NCBI RefSeq assembly: GCF_900964775.1
Contig: NC_041813.1
Coordinates: 32,056,960 to 32,120,959 of the forward strand
Source: Scleropages formosus
Taxonomy: Eukaryota; Chordata; Actinopteri; Osteoglossiformes; Osteoglossidae
Direction: 5' to 3'
Length of the DNA stretch: 64,000 bases
Position 1 is the first letter of the stretch, and every line of letters begins with the position of its first letter. Shown piece by piece: positions 22,935-39,662 of the stretch. Below the pieces are notes generated by a model, which had not been told where the DNA came from, did no database searches, and worked only from the letters and a program-made list of their open reading frames with translations. The position numbers and the translations under genes were made by a program.

Positions 22935-24714
22935 GTTTTTATTACCATGCAGTTCAGTGCTCCAAAATACACTTGCATCATCATATACCATTTCTTGTAA
23001 TATTTAATACCTTTATTCCATTAAAGATCTATGAAAAAGTAATGCCTTTTCACAACCCCAAGCAAAAAGCTATTAAAAAAAAAAAAAAAAAAAAAACATT
23101 TTTTCAAATGCTGCTCCCTTTGACAAGACAGAATCCACCTCTGCAATAACAGTCTTAGTAATAAAGATTAAAATAATAAAAAGCAGTAAAAGCAGCAGGC
23201 AGAAGACACGGCTCAGTGCCCCAACATCCCAAAGACCTGCAGGTTAAACGCAGCTTGGCGTGTTCAGCTCAGTTAGGGGTAAAAATGGCTCAGCAGTTCA
23301 CACCAAAAGCTGGGAAACTAGACTCACCCAAGAGCAGTTGAGTTCCAGCAGGAGGAAGTCCGATCGCCGTTCACAAGCACACACACGTCACACTCCACTC
23401 CTGTTTGCTTTCCAGTGGCCTTTCCCTGACTGTCACCAAGCTCACGCCTCTCCCTCGCTCACTTTGCTCCCTCTCTCTCCCTCTGTGTGAGTGGGTGTGT
23501 GTGTCTGCACAGGTTAGTTGCCCTGCTGTTACACTGCTGAACTCAGTGGCGCAACATTAAGAATGGAGAGGCACGCGTACATTCTCTGTTGAAACAAAGC
23601 TAGACCAGTGTACGAGCGAAACGGTCTCTAATAGGTGTCCTGACTGCAGCTGAGGAGTGCCTGGTGTGTGGACACATTGGGCACTCGCAGGAACAATAAA
23701 CTGGACTAAATAAGTCTCGTCTCGTACTGCATCGGAGGAAACGGTGCAGGTAAGGTGCGAGCTTTGTGCGTCCGTGACAACAGGGGGACCTCAGAGACAC
23801 AAGAACATCAACTTAGAAACAGCAGCATTTTCCTTGAAAACCTTTAACCACCAGATCAATTTCCCTAAGGGCGAAAGAAAGCACATGCACATCGCCCTAA
23901 AGCGGACTCCAAAGGAGCATCTCCGAGAAAGGCAACGCTAGAGGGTGGGGGCGGGGCTCTGCCACGCTGCCAAAACATGTGACACTCCAACAGTCACCAA
24001 GCCAACGAAAAGCAGAAAGGTGTTTTCAAAGAGTAAAACCAGTAGCACATGAAAGAGAACCTCAAATATAAAATGTCTGTGTAAAATGTGAAATGTCTGA
24101 AAAACGTGAGCCTGAGGTTACAACGGAAACATTCCGAGTTCCTGACGGGACCCCTTCCTGAGCACGGAGGGGAACAGACAAGGTGCAGGAAGCAGTAAAG
24201 GGTCTTTTACACCCCATCCCCCCCTAAGTAAGAAAGGAAAACAGAACATGATAATAAAGAAGAAAACTAAATTATAACCTGCAATGATTTAAAAGGCAGA
24301 CAAAGCCCAACATACACATCTGCAGCAGACATATACTGCGATACACATGTTTCTTCACTTCTGAACACCCTGGTCGTATAAATGTTTGAAGTGTTAACAT
24401 CTGCTTGGTGACGTCTGTCTGCTGTCCACCACCGGGTGCTCCTCAGTCACCTCTCCTCCTGAGCTGAAAGGTATAAAATGGTGTGAGACGCACCGTTTGA
24501 CACAAATGAATGTGCACGCACTGCTGGATACAGCAAGCCCATTATCCCATTTAAGTGGTCAACTCAAGTGTGCCCAGCTCTTTCTCTACCATTACTTGCA
24601 GTGCTGCCACCCATACGTGACAAAAGGACTGGACACGTTGAAGACAGCACACTAACGAGCCCAAGTGTGTGCGTCAAAGAGGCCAACGCCTCACCTGTCC
24701 CATTGCCCAGCAGC
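22935..24714 (-). other. Probable MAPK3 3' UTR
   Basis: No coding exon downstream of the ERK1 stop. Reverse-strand AATAAA signals occur at about 22936 and 23022. It includes an A-tract (23073-23096). Confidence 0.4.
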
Positions 24715-27736
<3,022 letters not shown>

Positions 27737-28356
27737 GAGCGCGCGCGGCACACTGACTGGGCCCTGGGGGACCCCGCGTCACCGTGAAAACTGGTCTTCG
27801 TGCCTTTTGCAGCGAACTTGTGTGCGCGCCCGCGCACGGGAACGCGCAGAGAGGTGACTACGGTGTGCGAGCGTGCGTGTGCTGAGGGCGTCTCCGTATA
27901 CAGAACTAAAACACCGTCTAGCGTAGCGCACACGTCTGGCATCCGTTCAGGTAACAAAGTTAGAACTGAGGGCCGGAGGAACGAGCGCACGGGTCGGAGT
28001 GACAAGTCAACAAGCGAAGTGAAGTGAAGTGAATTAAATTAAATAAATTCGCCCAAATTCTTTTCACCGTCTCTCACTTGCGCGGAACACCATGAGGTAA
28101 ACTTCACGCCGTGTTTAACAGGTATATGGACGGTTTTCACTTTAAAGTTTAAACATCAATATAAGTAAAACTTCATAGGCGCGTCAAGCTGCCTCGTCTC
28201 CGCCTTCCTTTTCCACTCTGAGGTGCTCGACAAAGGCGGAACTCCCTGTCGAACAGTTCTCATCGCGCGGACGTTGCCTGACGTGCTTGCGTCGTGACGT
28301 CACTGACGCACCACTTCCGTATTTCCGCAGAGCGCTGCCGTGCAGCTCGGTCTGTG
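27737..28356. promoter_or_regulatory. Shared bidirectional promoter of MAPK3 and NUDT9
   Basis: A GC- and CpG-rich spacer of 620 bp between divergent start codons. It contains a perfect CRE (TGACGTCA, 28295-28302) 55 bp upstream of the NUDT9 ATG. Confidence 0.6.
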
Positions 28357-30465
28357 ATGCTGGTGGCGCGCGCGGCTTGGGCGCTGTCGATCCCTCTGAC
28401 GATCGGCGCCCTGCTCGTGCCGCAGTGCCCGCGCGCTCCTGCCACGTGCAGGTAAACAAAGAGCGGCGCCGGTGCGGTGGAACAGGGCCGTGGGGTTCGT
28501 GGCCGTGGGGTTCTGAGTGTAGCTGCAGAGTGAGTGAGTCGGTGTACGTACGCCGCCGGTAATGATTGTGAATAAATGCAAATGCCATGGTGGTCAAATG
28601 GCCAAATCAAATGATATGATTCGAACAGACACACGGCGGTTTGGAAACGTCTCGTGTGTTCAGCAGGACCTCGTCGCGCGGCCTAAGTTCCTCTGTCTGT
28701 GTCTAAAAGGGTACGACCGTACGTCTTCCAGTCTCTGAAAATGGTGCTCAGGACTCAGCTGACAACACACACCTGCCTGGTTGCTAGGTGACGTGGTTCT
28801 CAGGGAAACACGAGTGACACAGCGTTGTGGAAGTTGTGAACAAGGTGTGTGTGTGTGTACAGGGCCACTGCGGTGGCACCAGGCTGCTGTATTGATCGCC
28901 GTGTTGATGACCCATCCCCCGTCTTTCCAGTCTCCTGCTCTCCTGCCTCACTTCCTCGCCATCGGGCGGCGGGACCGTCGGAAACAGATCCCCCGGTCTC
29001 TGCTCGTCCGCCGCTCGTTCTGCCTCCATGGCGTCCGGAGCGCACGTCAAGGCCCGGTGCCCCGTGTATCCCGGCTCGCAGACTCGCAGGTTCCCGGTTC
29101 CGGACGACAAAGTGAGCTGGGAGACGGAATGGCCCGAGTACCTCCCCCCGAGCTACACGGCGCCCTCCGTGCTGGCCAGACCGGCGTGGGCGGACCCGGA
29201 TATCAGGTCAGCGAGGGAGCGAGCTGGGAGCCGTCTGAGCGACACTGATCAGTCTGTCCTGGTCTGAAACATGCGTGCCTGTCGCCCCGCAGCTCCTTCT
29301 CACCATACTTCAATGCGCTGGATGGAACTGTGGACCGGACGAGCCACGAGGGGGAGTACAGGGTAGAGGACGGCAAGCCGCTGTGAGTCTCCGCCTCTCC
29401 ACCTTGCAATTGTACACGGCCCCCTTTCCGGACTGGTCAGCAGCCCTTTTGTTTCCCTCTTGCAGAAACCCTCACGGCCGTACTGGCTTGACGGAGAGAG
29501 GCCTGCTGGGACGCTGGGGCCCGAACCACGCAGCAGATCCTATCGTGACCAGGTAGTGCTGTGCTTATGCCACATGCTTATGCCCTGTGACCGCGTGATG
29601 CAGGACCTTCACTCCCTCTTCATGGCAGGTGGAAGAGAGATGGCGCCGGGCACTCGGTGATCCACTCAGAGTCACACTTGCCGGTGCTGCAGTTTGTCGC
29701 CATCATGAGGAAGGACTGCGGAGAGTGGGCTATCCCAGGGGTGGGTCTCGCCTTCCTGCTGTCGTCCTCCTGTCGCTCCTCTGCGCTCTTCTAATCGGCC
29801 ATCTCTTCCAGGGCATGGTGGACCCGGGGGAGCGCGTGTCGCTCACTCTGCAGCGGGAATTCTCTGAGGAGGCGCTGAACTTGTTGGCCGTTAACCCGGA
29901 GGAGAGGGCTTGGCTCCGCGATCGCATCGCGAGTCTCTTCGCGTCTCCTGGCTTCCAGGTGGTGGTGGGGGCGGTGGCAAGGCTCAGCCGTGTGCATTTT
30001 CCGCCACTTGGGGATGTCTCACCTTTGAACGCAGCACACTCCTTGTTCATGCTGTCCTGCTGCTCTTCAGGTGTACGAGGGCTACGTGGATGACCCCAGA
30101 AACACGGACAACGCTTGGATGGAAACGGTGGCCGTCAACTTCCACGACCAGTCAGGTTACTTTCTGTTTCCCTCATTTACCACGTCCCATTATTCCACGC
30201 TGTGCTCCAGATGCCACAGTCTTGACATGTGTGAAGTACCGGCGTTCTATGGTCACATAAATGGAAAAAATTCTCTTATCCTCATGCTTGTACGGTGCTC
30301 CGGTGTTGTTTTCCCCCAGGGGACAGTGTAAGTGAGCTGCCGCTGCAAGCAGGAGATGATGCAGGACAAGTCAGCTGGATGGATATCGATTCCACTCTTT
30401 CCTACTACGCCAATCACTCCCTTTTCCTTGAGATGGTTGCCAAGGAGAGACATGCGCACTGGTAG
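28357..30465 (+). CDS. nudt9: ADP-ribose pyrophosphatase NUDT9
   Basis: Eight coding exons: 28357-28451, 28931-29206, 29293-29382, 29466-29552, 29629-29740, 29812-29958, 30071-30155 and 30320-30465, giving 345 aa (human 350). The N-terminus [20 protein letters not shown] is basic and hydrophobic, as expected for a mitochondrial presequence. Conserved blocks are [66 protein letters not shown] and [13 protein letters not shown]. The Nudix box runs from GGMVDPGE to REFSEEAL (about 220-242), keeping the catalytic glutamates. NUDT9 hydrolyses ADP-ribose to AMP and ribose 5-phosphate. An in-frame second ATG (MASGAHVK, 29029) matches the internal MSGS start of human NUDT9 and could give a cytosolic form. 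Confidence 0.96.
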
Positions 30466-30733
30466 ATAAATAGCCACTGCAGACATCGAGAGGAGTTAAT
30501 GAACTAAAACTCTCTGCGAGGCGACACGTTCCCCAGGACACATACTGCGGACGTGTGACGGACACAGGCCAGGTCCTCGGCTCTCTACAGCTTCTCCTCG
30601 CTGCAGTTTCACCCAGAGTTTTCTTTCCTAACATTCTGTATTTTGGCAACGTAGAACGAGAAAACAAAATCCTCAGCGTTGTACACCTTCTGCGTTGAAG
30701 GAGGACCAGTATCTCAGTTCTAACAGCAACTAA

Positions 30734-30763
30734 CCCCGTATGGGACAAGCGGTTCCAAAAAAA
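30734..30763 (+). repeat. 3' tail fragment of SINE family A
   Basis: 'accccgtatgggacaagcgg' followed by ttccaaaa is the conserved end of family A with no head, in the NUDT9 3' UTR. Confidence 0.6.
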
Positions 30764-30938
30764 AAAATAATTACTGTATGTATAGATAGATGTGTTGCAT
30801 GTGTCCATCACAGTGGAATACAGCCTTTCAAATGTTGTGATGCTTCTTTTGTTGACTTTGACAAAGACCTTTTTGCTGTATGGATTATAATGCACTTCAT
30901 ACATAAGCATTGGATGGAAACTGTACAAGTATGAATAT

Positions 30939-30944
30939 AATAAA
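30939..30944 (+). promoter_or_regulatory. Poly(A) signal of NUDT9
   Basis: AATAAA followed by a T-rich stretch, 474 bases after the stop. Confidence 0.6.
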
Positions 30945-31758
30945 GATTGTTTCCAACATTCATTGCAGTCAAATTCTGAGAAGCAGTCAGAATAGTTTCT
31001 TGTGGCGTCATGCGTGTGCTGCTTTTCACCCTCACTGAAGGAAAAGAGAAAGGACAAAGGCGAAATTTCCCTTTCCTACGGGAAAAGCCATTTTGTGTGA
31101 CGGTTGACAAAAATACAAAATCGTAAACACTTGCTGTTTTGCTAATGCGTGAATAAAGATGCTTCCACCCCCTTTGTTCCTCCTCTTTGAATGAGTTTCA
31201 TGCCTGTGAAGTAATGAATATCAGTTTATTACATTTTGTTTTACTTCCATTAGAATCCTCGACACCGACTAGTCACACTGAAAGCATAGAGATTAAAAAA
31301 AATATATACATGTGGTACTTCATGATCCCATTTGTGTCCAGGACAGGTCAAAGCAGCTCATCCCTTCAGTCAGACAGAGGTGGAAGCAAAGCTCTTTGTT
31401 CCCTTTCCAAAAAGGGCACAAAACCTGCAACTGACAAAGCGAACCAGAGAAAAACTCCAATCTAAAGTCTCATTCACAGAGCTGTCAATGTTTGTGTTCC
31501 AATGGAAGGGACACAGTGAGTTGCGCGCACATGCATGTGAGGGGAGGCACTACGAAGGACACGGGGATGGAGCTACACGGGGATCAAAGGTGAGGAGGCC
31601 AAATTGCATGCTCGGGGATAAGGGAGAGTGAAGACGGACACAAGTACACCTCTCTGGCACAAGCAACTGCAGGAAGCAGCGTGAGGAAACAGTGACGGAG
31701 CCATTTGCGGGCTGCGGGATGGAGCGCTCGCAGAGCGAGGTATCGTAGCAGCGCAACA

Positions 31759-31885
31759 TCACAAGAAGTCGTGTGCCACTGGCTTGTTGGAGGGTATGCC
31801 CCTCATCTCCTGCGCGGCAGCTTCAAAGATGAACTCCTTCTGCAGGTGCTCGTCCAGTTCCAGTATCGTGGCCATATTGGCACAG
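31759..31885 (-). pseudogene. ppp4c: Orphan last exon of protein phosphatase 4 catalytic subunit
   Basis: On the reverse strand an acceptor (ctcttccag) leads into one base plus TGT GCC AAT ATG, then [37 protein letters not shown] and TGA. This aligns end to end with the final PPP4C exon ([42 protein letters not shown]), including the same phase 2 intron. The frame is open, but one isoleucine codon is missing and about nine residues differ in a protein that is nearly invariant in vertebrates. The methylated PP2A-family tail DYFL has become HDFL. No other PPP4C exon is seen within 400 bp, or up to ALDOA. Best read as a relic of one PPP4C copy; use as an alternative last exon of another transcript cannot be excluded. 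Confidence 0.75.
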
Positions 31886-32278
31886 CTGGAAGAGATGAGG
31901 ACAGAGACACGGACCGACGGCTGGCTTGAAAGTCAGCCACAGAACTGCAGAAAATAGCCCCGGGTGATTCAGCCCAGTTCAGCTGCAATAAATCGCCCTC
32001 TTTCCCACATTTCGGACCGGCAAAAACTGCGGGGTTTTACTGCACAGGGTCCAAATCCACTGGGAGAAGAACACCGTCACTTTATTATATGACACACACA
32101 GTCATTTCATAAGACATGTCACCTTTATGTACACTGTATTAAATGGTTGTTAGCTTTCAAACCGCCTCTTGCCAGTAACTGCAAAATTAATATTAATCAT
32201 GCAAAACGAGCGGTGTGTAGGTGGCACACAGGAAGTGCGCTGTCAGTGACAGCAACTGACATGAGCAAGACACTTCCA
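31886..32278 (-). other. CLN3 3' UTR and spacer to the PPP4C exon
   Basis: A reverse-strand AATAAA at 32081-32086 probably ends CLN3. No further PPP4C exon sequence (for example the APNYCYRC block) is seen here. Confidence 0.5.
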
Positions 32279-35200
32279 TCACCGCGAGCAGAAGTAGTTG
32301 TGGACAAAGAATGAGAGCGGGCTGGACAATGCGATGCCCAGGCTGTCCCCCACGCTGGCTGCTGCCATGGCAAACTCCCGCTCCCTGGCTCCTGTCTGTG
32401 GGTGCGAGAGAAACGGAGTGGGGTGTAAAGATGTGCCATTACGCACATGACAGCGTGACCAGAGATACACCGACCTCCTTGCTGATAAAGTGAAAGGTGT
32501 TGATGTAAGCAGCCCCGCCGAGCAGTCCCTCGTAGAAGATGATCACAAAGACTGTGAAAACATTGGGCAGGAAGTGGAACTGCACAGCGACGCAGAGCAG
32601 CACGGCGTTGACACACTGAGGGAGAGGACAGAGGGAGAGAAAGAAGGAAGGTAGGTCACTCATTCACCTTTAATAAGATCAGCCTGCAAGAGGCCCATGG
32701 GCTCCTAATCTCACCTGAAGTACAGACATAATCCACACCCTGCGGATCTTCACGCAGAAGAGAGATGAGCGAGACACAAAGACGCCGATCTGATACAGAG
32801 TCTGGTACCTGGAGGGAGAAGGAGACTGCTGCTGATGACGACCTCGAGGCACCCAGGAGCTCTCACGATACAGACATACGGCACTCACCAGCGGTATTGC
32901 TCAGCGTGAGACAGGAAGGAAGCTGGGAAGAACAGCAACTCGAGCTGGAAGAGGACAGAAAGGGGTCTTTTCTTCTGGTCACCAGGCCCGTGTGGACGCT
33001 GGCACACATTCTCTCTTTGCAAAAGCATGGGATGGGGACTCACCAGGCCCTGGTTGATGAAATACTCGGCGAAGTACACTAGTCCCAGAGGAACGATGAA
33101 CTTCACCAGGCCCTGGATACGAGAGCCGAGGCCCCGAAGGCAGCAGCAGACAGACAGGAGCCAGTAGCCCGTTAGGGTCTGGTACTTAGCGCAGTGCATG
33201 CGAACACCTTGGACTGAACTAGAGCGTACAGAACAGAACTTACTCGTATGACAGTAACTTTGTCTGGGAAGGTGAGTGGCTCAAGGAACCGTTCATCTGC
33301 CGGGCAGGAAGAAAACACAGGTCAGAAGATGATCTTTCCTCCTTCTCTACAATCACAGGTGTCCTCCCTTTTCGTTCTGCACAAACTCACCTGGCTTTTC
33401 TTCATCCTCTGCTGCTTCCTTCTCCTCTTCCTCCTCCATCAGGGGACGTCTCTCCTGGTTGTTCCTGACTGGCCCCTCCTCCATGCACTGCCATTGTGAG
33501 AAAGCAGGTGGGAACACCAGAAGGAAGTAGTAGCTAATGGAGAATGGAGGAAAGCACGTGAAACAACAAGCAAACTCCGATAGTTACATCGGCTCAACCA
33601 AGTGACATTAATTCAAACAGCCCAAAGGCATGTAGAAAGTGCTTAATTCCTCTAAGACGTCTGCAAATGGAGATTTTTTTATCTTTTTTTTTTTTTTTTT
33701 TTTTTTTTAAAAACAGGAGGTCAAAGACCATTTCGTAGGTCAACAGCAGAATCCCATTTGGATCCTGAATGTGTAACCATTCACAGGTCCAGTTTCTGAA
33801 ATCACCACACTGTAGTACTGTGAAAGTAGTTCACCTGATCGTCATGACAACAGGCACTACAAGCATGATGAGCAGCGTTGTCCGCGGCGACAGGCCAGCC
33901 TGCGTGAAAGCCGAGTACAGGAAGGCTCCGATCACCCCGGCCCCGCCGGTACCTGACCCCCACCCTCCCAACACGGACCTGAAGAAGAAATGGGAGGGGT
34001 TAACTATAGCGTTGATGGAGGAGAAACACATTGTGTTTGCGGTGCTGCGGAGAGAGCAAAAACGCACCCATCGAAAAAGACTGTGAGCGAGAGGAAGGAG
34101 AGCTCTCCCAAGCCAGAGCTCATACTGGCAAAGATCACCCCTGAAAGAGAGACCATGTGCTGTCGTTTCATACATGTTTACAGGATATGGCGGTGAGCCG
34201 ACCCCGCTGTTAACTGATTTTTTTCCTCCCAACTTTAATAAATTCTAATAAAGTATTTAAAATCACCAATGCACTTCCAAAAAACAAGCCACTTCAACAC
34301 ACATTAGTCAAAACTAATGAAGGATTCAATCCTTACAACAAATGAACAAGAGAGAACAAGAATACTGTATCAATAAAAAATCTCACACCTCATGAAAAAC
34401 GAGCGTGATGACACACGCTTATAAAAAGGACTTGTGTAAAAGCACATCTGAAGCGTAAAACCAAATCTCACCATTCTCAACAGAAAATTAAGCACTGAAA
34501 CCCTTAAAATCAATACAATCAATATGTATTTAAAACCACAACAGGGACCTGAGTCTTAGAGTTGGCAAAACTTCACAGCAATTTCTTTGAATTTAAAAAA
34601 AATGTAAACGTAAACTATTTCTTAAAACAACATTAAAAGCATGATGGCAATAACAGAAACATCAGTACCCAGAATGCTCATTCCCACCGTGGAAGAGAAG
34701 GATACCAGCAGGAAGCTGGCGGTTGCTGTGGCTACACACGTCAACACACGGCACCTGTGCGACACAGTGAAACAAAGCATTGAGAACATGGTAGCGTTAA
34801 CAGCCTTCAGTAAGTCACAAAGGCAACAATAAATAAATGTGATACCCGTAAGGGAATTTGTGGATGAAGAAGGGTGCAACAGCTTTGATGACGAGAGTGG
34901 GGAGGATATCTGCCAGCAGAACAGCCTGAAAGACATGAGAAGTAAAAGCAAACCCTGAGGATGAGGACATCTCAGCGTCGCCCTGTCAGTGGGGGAGGGG
35001 AGGGCGTTCACTCACCGCAGTGGAAACAGGGTTGCAGTCGTACAAACTGCTGTTGCCGTTGCTGCCGTTCCCTCCTCCTCCTCCTCCTCCTCCCCCTCCC
35101 AGCGGCCTCTGCAAGCGGGCAGCGGAAACGTGGGATTAACCACTCTGTGCGTTCCACACATGGACCGTGGGACGACCGGCCAATCAGGTGACCGCAGCAC

Positions 35201-35671
35201 GGCGCTGCTGGTTGAGATGCTCACCGGGGACGTGCTGTTGTGGGACTCCTGCTGGTGCAGGATGTCGTGCGCCGCACTCAACATCACCACGTAGGCAAAG
35301 TTGTTGCACAGTCCCAGCAACCTGCAGGGAGAGCATAAAGTCTCAGCGTGTCTATGTCACGTGGAGTCTCGGGGGGCAACTGCACACACAGGGCTCGGAG
35401 GGAGGAGGAGAGAGAGACTGTGGGAGACACTGACAGAGCCCGCAAGGGACACTGACTGACACAGGCAGGGAAAGAGACACACACACACTCACTCACCAAA
35501 AGCCGCTGAGGTTCCTCCAGAAGGACCAGCGACCTTTGCAGCGGAACACAGACACCCGTTATAAGATCTCCGACTCCGAGTCCACATTCATGGTGCATGA
35601 ACTGAATGAAACTACTGCGACTCACCCCTTGGTTCCGGGTCCGAGTTGAGACTAGTCTGCGCGCGCTCCAT
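32279..35671 (-). CDS. cln3: Battenin, lysosomal/endosomal membrane protein CLN3
   Basis: Fifteen coding exons: 35626-35671, 35497-35533, 35225-35321, 35016-35108, 34846-34925, 34669-34754, 34068-34140, 33835-33978, 33391-33533, 33244-33296, 33044-33112, 32889-32944, 32715-32808, 32475-32615 and 32279-32395. The product is 442 aa (human 438). Conserved blocks are [62 protein letters not shown]-type [35 protein letters not shown] and [14 protein letters not shown]. It is a polytopic membrane protein needed for export of glycerophosphodiesters from lysosomes (established for CLN3). The first luminal loop has a ten-glycine run followed by NGSNGNSS with potential N-glycosylation sites; the third loop has acidic RRPLMEEEE. 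It is adjacent to the PPP4C relic. Confidence 0.96.
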
Positions 35672-35855
35672 TGATCTTCCTGGGGGGAAACAAGAGGAGG
35701 GCGACGAATATATATAGCGCGCCAATCCTAACGTGTCGGAAACGCTAAATCTAATCAGTTCCTTTCACATGATTCACATCCAAAACAGAACCCGTGACTT
35801 GTCTCCTCTTCCCGTTTCACTCGTCCCGAGTTTCCAATACAACAAACGACAGAAA

Positions 35856-35877
35856 ACTTCCGGGCGGAAGCGGAAGT
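35856..35877. promoter_or_regulatory. ETS-site cluster upstream of CLN3
   Basis: ACTTCCGG (35856-35863) followed by GCGGAAGC and GCGGAAGT (35870-35877), 185-206 bp upstream of the CLN3 ATG. Typical of a TATA-less housekeeping promoter. Confidence 0.45.
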
Positions 35878-36149
35878 TACGGTGCAACACTCAAACAAGT
35901 CCGTAAGAAACCGGAACCCGCGCTGATGGTAAATGAGCCTCGCGGAAGTACCGCACACAGCGCTGTGATTACGCTCATTTACTTGCTTGGCGCAAGGGTG
36001 ATCATAGGTACATGATTAAACACAGACGACGCGATTAAATACAATGTACGGAGCTTATTGTTTACCCTTTAGTGTTTTTAGTAAGGAGTACGCTGCCCAC
36101 ATTGCACTATACCACTTTACCAGAACATGGCCGCGCCTTATGATTTACA

Positions 36150-36335
36150 CACACGTGACATTTTGCTGACGCTTTTCTCCAAAGTTACAGTTATCTCCCA
36201 CTTTGTAGAGGTAGACAATCTCAGTGGAGCAGTTCTAGAATAAGTGCCTTGCTGCAGGGCACCACAGCTGGAGGTGAGACTTGAACCCACACCCTTCTGC
36301 CCCCATGCTGCAGCTCTAACCACCCTGACGCAGCA
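36150..36335 (-). repeat. tRNA-derived SINE, family B
   Basis: Reverse copy from the tail 'tgacgcttttctccaaagtt' to the B box 'gaggtgagacttgaacccac' and the head 'gcagctctaaccaccctgac'. Confidence 0.8.
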
Positions 36336-36654
36336 CCGCTAGCTGCACAGGGACGATGGACACGGCCGACGGAGGTTCTTTCCTCACTCAGCCTCTTCTT
36401 AATGGCCAGAAAATGCCAAAGGTGTGCAATACGACCTCAGGAGTAACCGCACTCTCTTGGCCGCTCCGGATCCACCCCGTCAGAAACCGCTCTCTCGGAG
36501 TCCTCTTTCTTGTGCTCATCTGACCGTGCTACTCGTGGACGCATTTTAAACTCGTCTCAGGCTGATTTTTTCATCACAAAGGGATCACGCCGTTATCCAT
36601 CGAGCAGAGTTACTCGCACATGTATTCTAATTACGATCAGAAATTGTTTACTGC

Positions 36655-36850
36655 TTATTGAGTTGGACTGGGTCCTGCTCTGGTGGGTCCGGGGCTCGAG
36701 TCCCGCTTGGGATGCCTTGTGGCGGACCGGCGTCCCGGCCTCCCATCCCGGGTGGGGCCCTGTGGGTCACCTCCCCTCCAGCCTTTCGCCGTGTGCTGCC
36801 CGGTTACGCTCCAGCTCAGGCTCCCCGCGGTTTCAGATGATGTGTGTGTG
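36655..36850 (+). repeat. tRNA-derived SINE, family A variant
   Basis: 'tcctgctctggtgggtccgg', B box 'gggctcgagtcccgcttggg', 'gccttgtggcggaccggcg', ending in a short tgtgtgtgtg. Diverged subfamily with an insertion in the middle. Confidence 0.75.
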
Positions 36851-37363
36851 GGTAGGCACACATGCATCTAATATTAAAATGCAATCAAGAATTTTCTCGT
36901 ACCGTGTACGGCACACTATTTTAAGGGACCGGGAGGTTCCGTTTGCCTACGGGGAAATGATTCATTACGCAAAACGCATAGGACAGCCGACAGTATATTT
37001 TATTTTCTGTTTCCAGTGTACAGTATATTCATACAGGAACATGCAGCACAACACCTTCCACAATAGCTCTCTGGGCTAGAGAAGGCAATACATGTTGTAG
37101 GACATACATGTGCAGAGTACACGTGATGCCATTTGACTGACACACACACACAGGGAGAGGTGGTAGCTCTCCAACACACAAGGGTCCACGCTGCCCTCTT
37201 CCTCGCCGCATGGCAGGCGCATCCCTCTGGTGACCTCACACATGTAGAAAGGGGCTGCTGGGAGAAGGGCGGAGCAACAGGCCCTGGAAATGGAGGGAGC
37301 TGAGCAGGTGGTGAGTGAGGTGTGGAGGTGGAGCAGAAGCACTTTGGTGGGCGGAGTCCTAGC

Positions 37364-39060
<1,697 letters not shown>

Positions 39061-39082
39061 CGTGACTCTGCAGGGGCGGAAC

Positions 39083-39092
39083 AGCGCGCGCG

Positions 39093-39127
<35 letters not shown>
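39083..39127. repeat. (CG)n(CA)n alternating tract upstream of the ALDOA ATG
   Basis: A compound purine-pyrimidine repeat 23 bp upstream of the aldolase start codon, in the intron before the first coding exon. Confidence 0.9.
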
Positions 39128-39175
39128 GGGGTGAGACGGGCCCCCACAGCTGCAGGTTTCAACGACGTCCCGCTA

Positions 39176-39183
39176 TGACGTCA
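39176..39183. promoter_or_regulatory. Perfect cAMP response element near ALDOA
   Basis: TGACGTCA, about 115 bp upstream of the ALDOA ATG, within its first intron or an alternative promoter. Confidence 0.4.
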
Positions 39184-39662
39184 CACTGATGCTCCGGCAC
39201 CTCCACGTGCTGTAATAAGACTTCCGCTACGTGTCCATCCCGACGATTGCCTCAAAATCTACACTTTCTCAGTTGGGGAAACGGCCCGGACTCTGAATAC
39301 TAAACATAAATAACACATCCTGATCCTGTGCACCGGCAGTTAAACACAGCCTATTATTTCAACAAAATTACCAATATCTTTTCACAGTGAGTTACGTCTT
39401 CTCAAGCGCGCGCCAACGCGTATCCACGTCGCAGCCGAATGAGAGAGTTAGAAGCGCTCTGTCTGTTCAATTAAAATCCTGCTTTTAGAGAAGGAGCGCG
39501 CGCTCTCGGTGAGTCAGGAAGGCCGCGTGCCCTTGGCGGCGCATCATCGTGACCTTCCTTGTCCCTTGGCAAAAAATCCACTCTGCAAACGTCCCGCGAG
39601 CCCGCCTCGAGAACACAAAGACACGCAGGCGTACAGAGAGCGAGTCGACCAGCGAAAACTCA

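Larger units (their letters stand above)
35880..36998. other. Intergenic region between CLN3 and ALDOA
   Basis: No coding exon recognised. It contains two SINEs (36150-36335 and 36655-36850). Confidence 0.5.

Noticed and set aside
36510-37079. 189-codon forward frame between CLN3 and ALDOA
   Set aside because: Most of it reads through a family A SINE variant (36655-36850); no conserved protein features.
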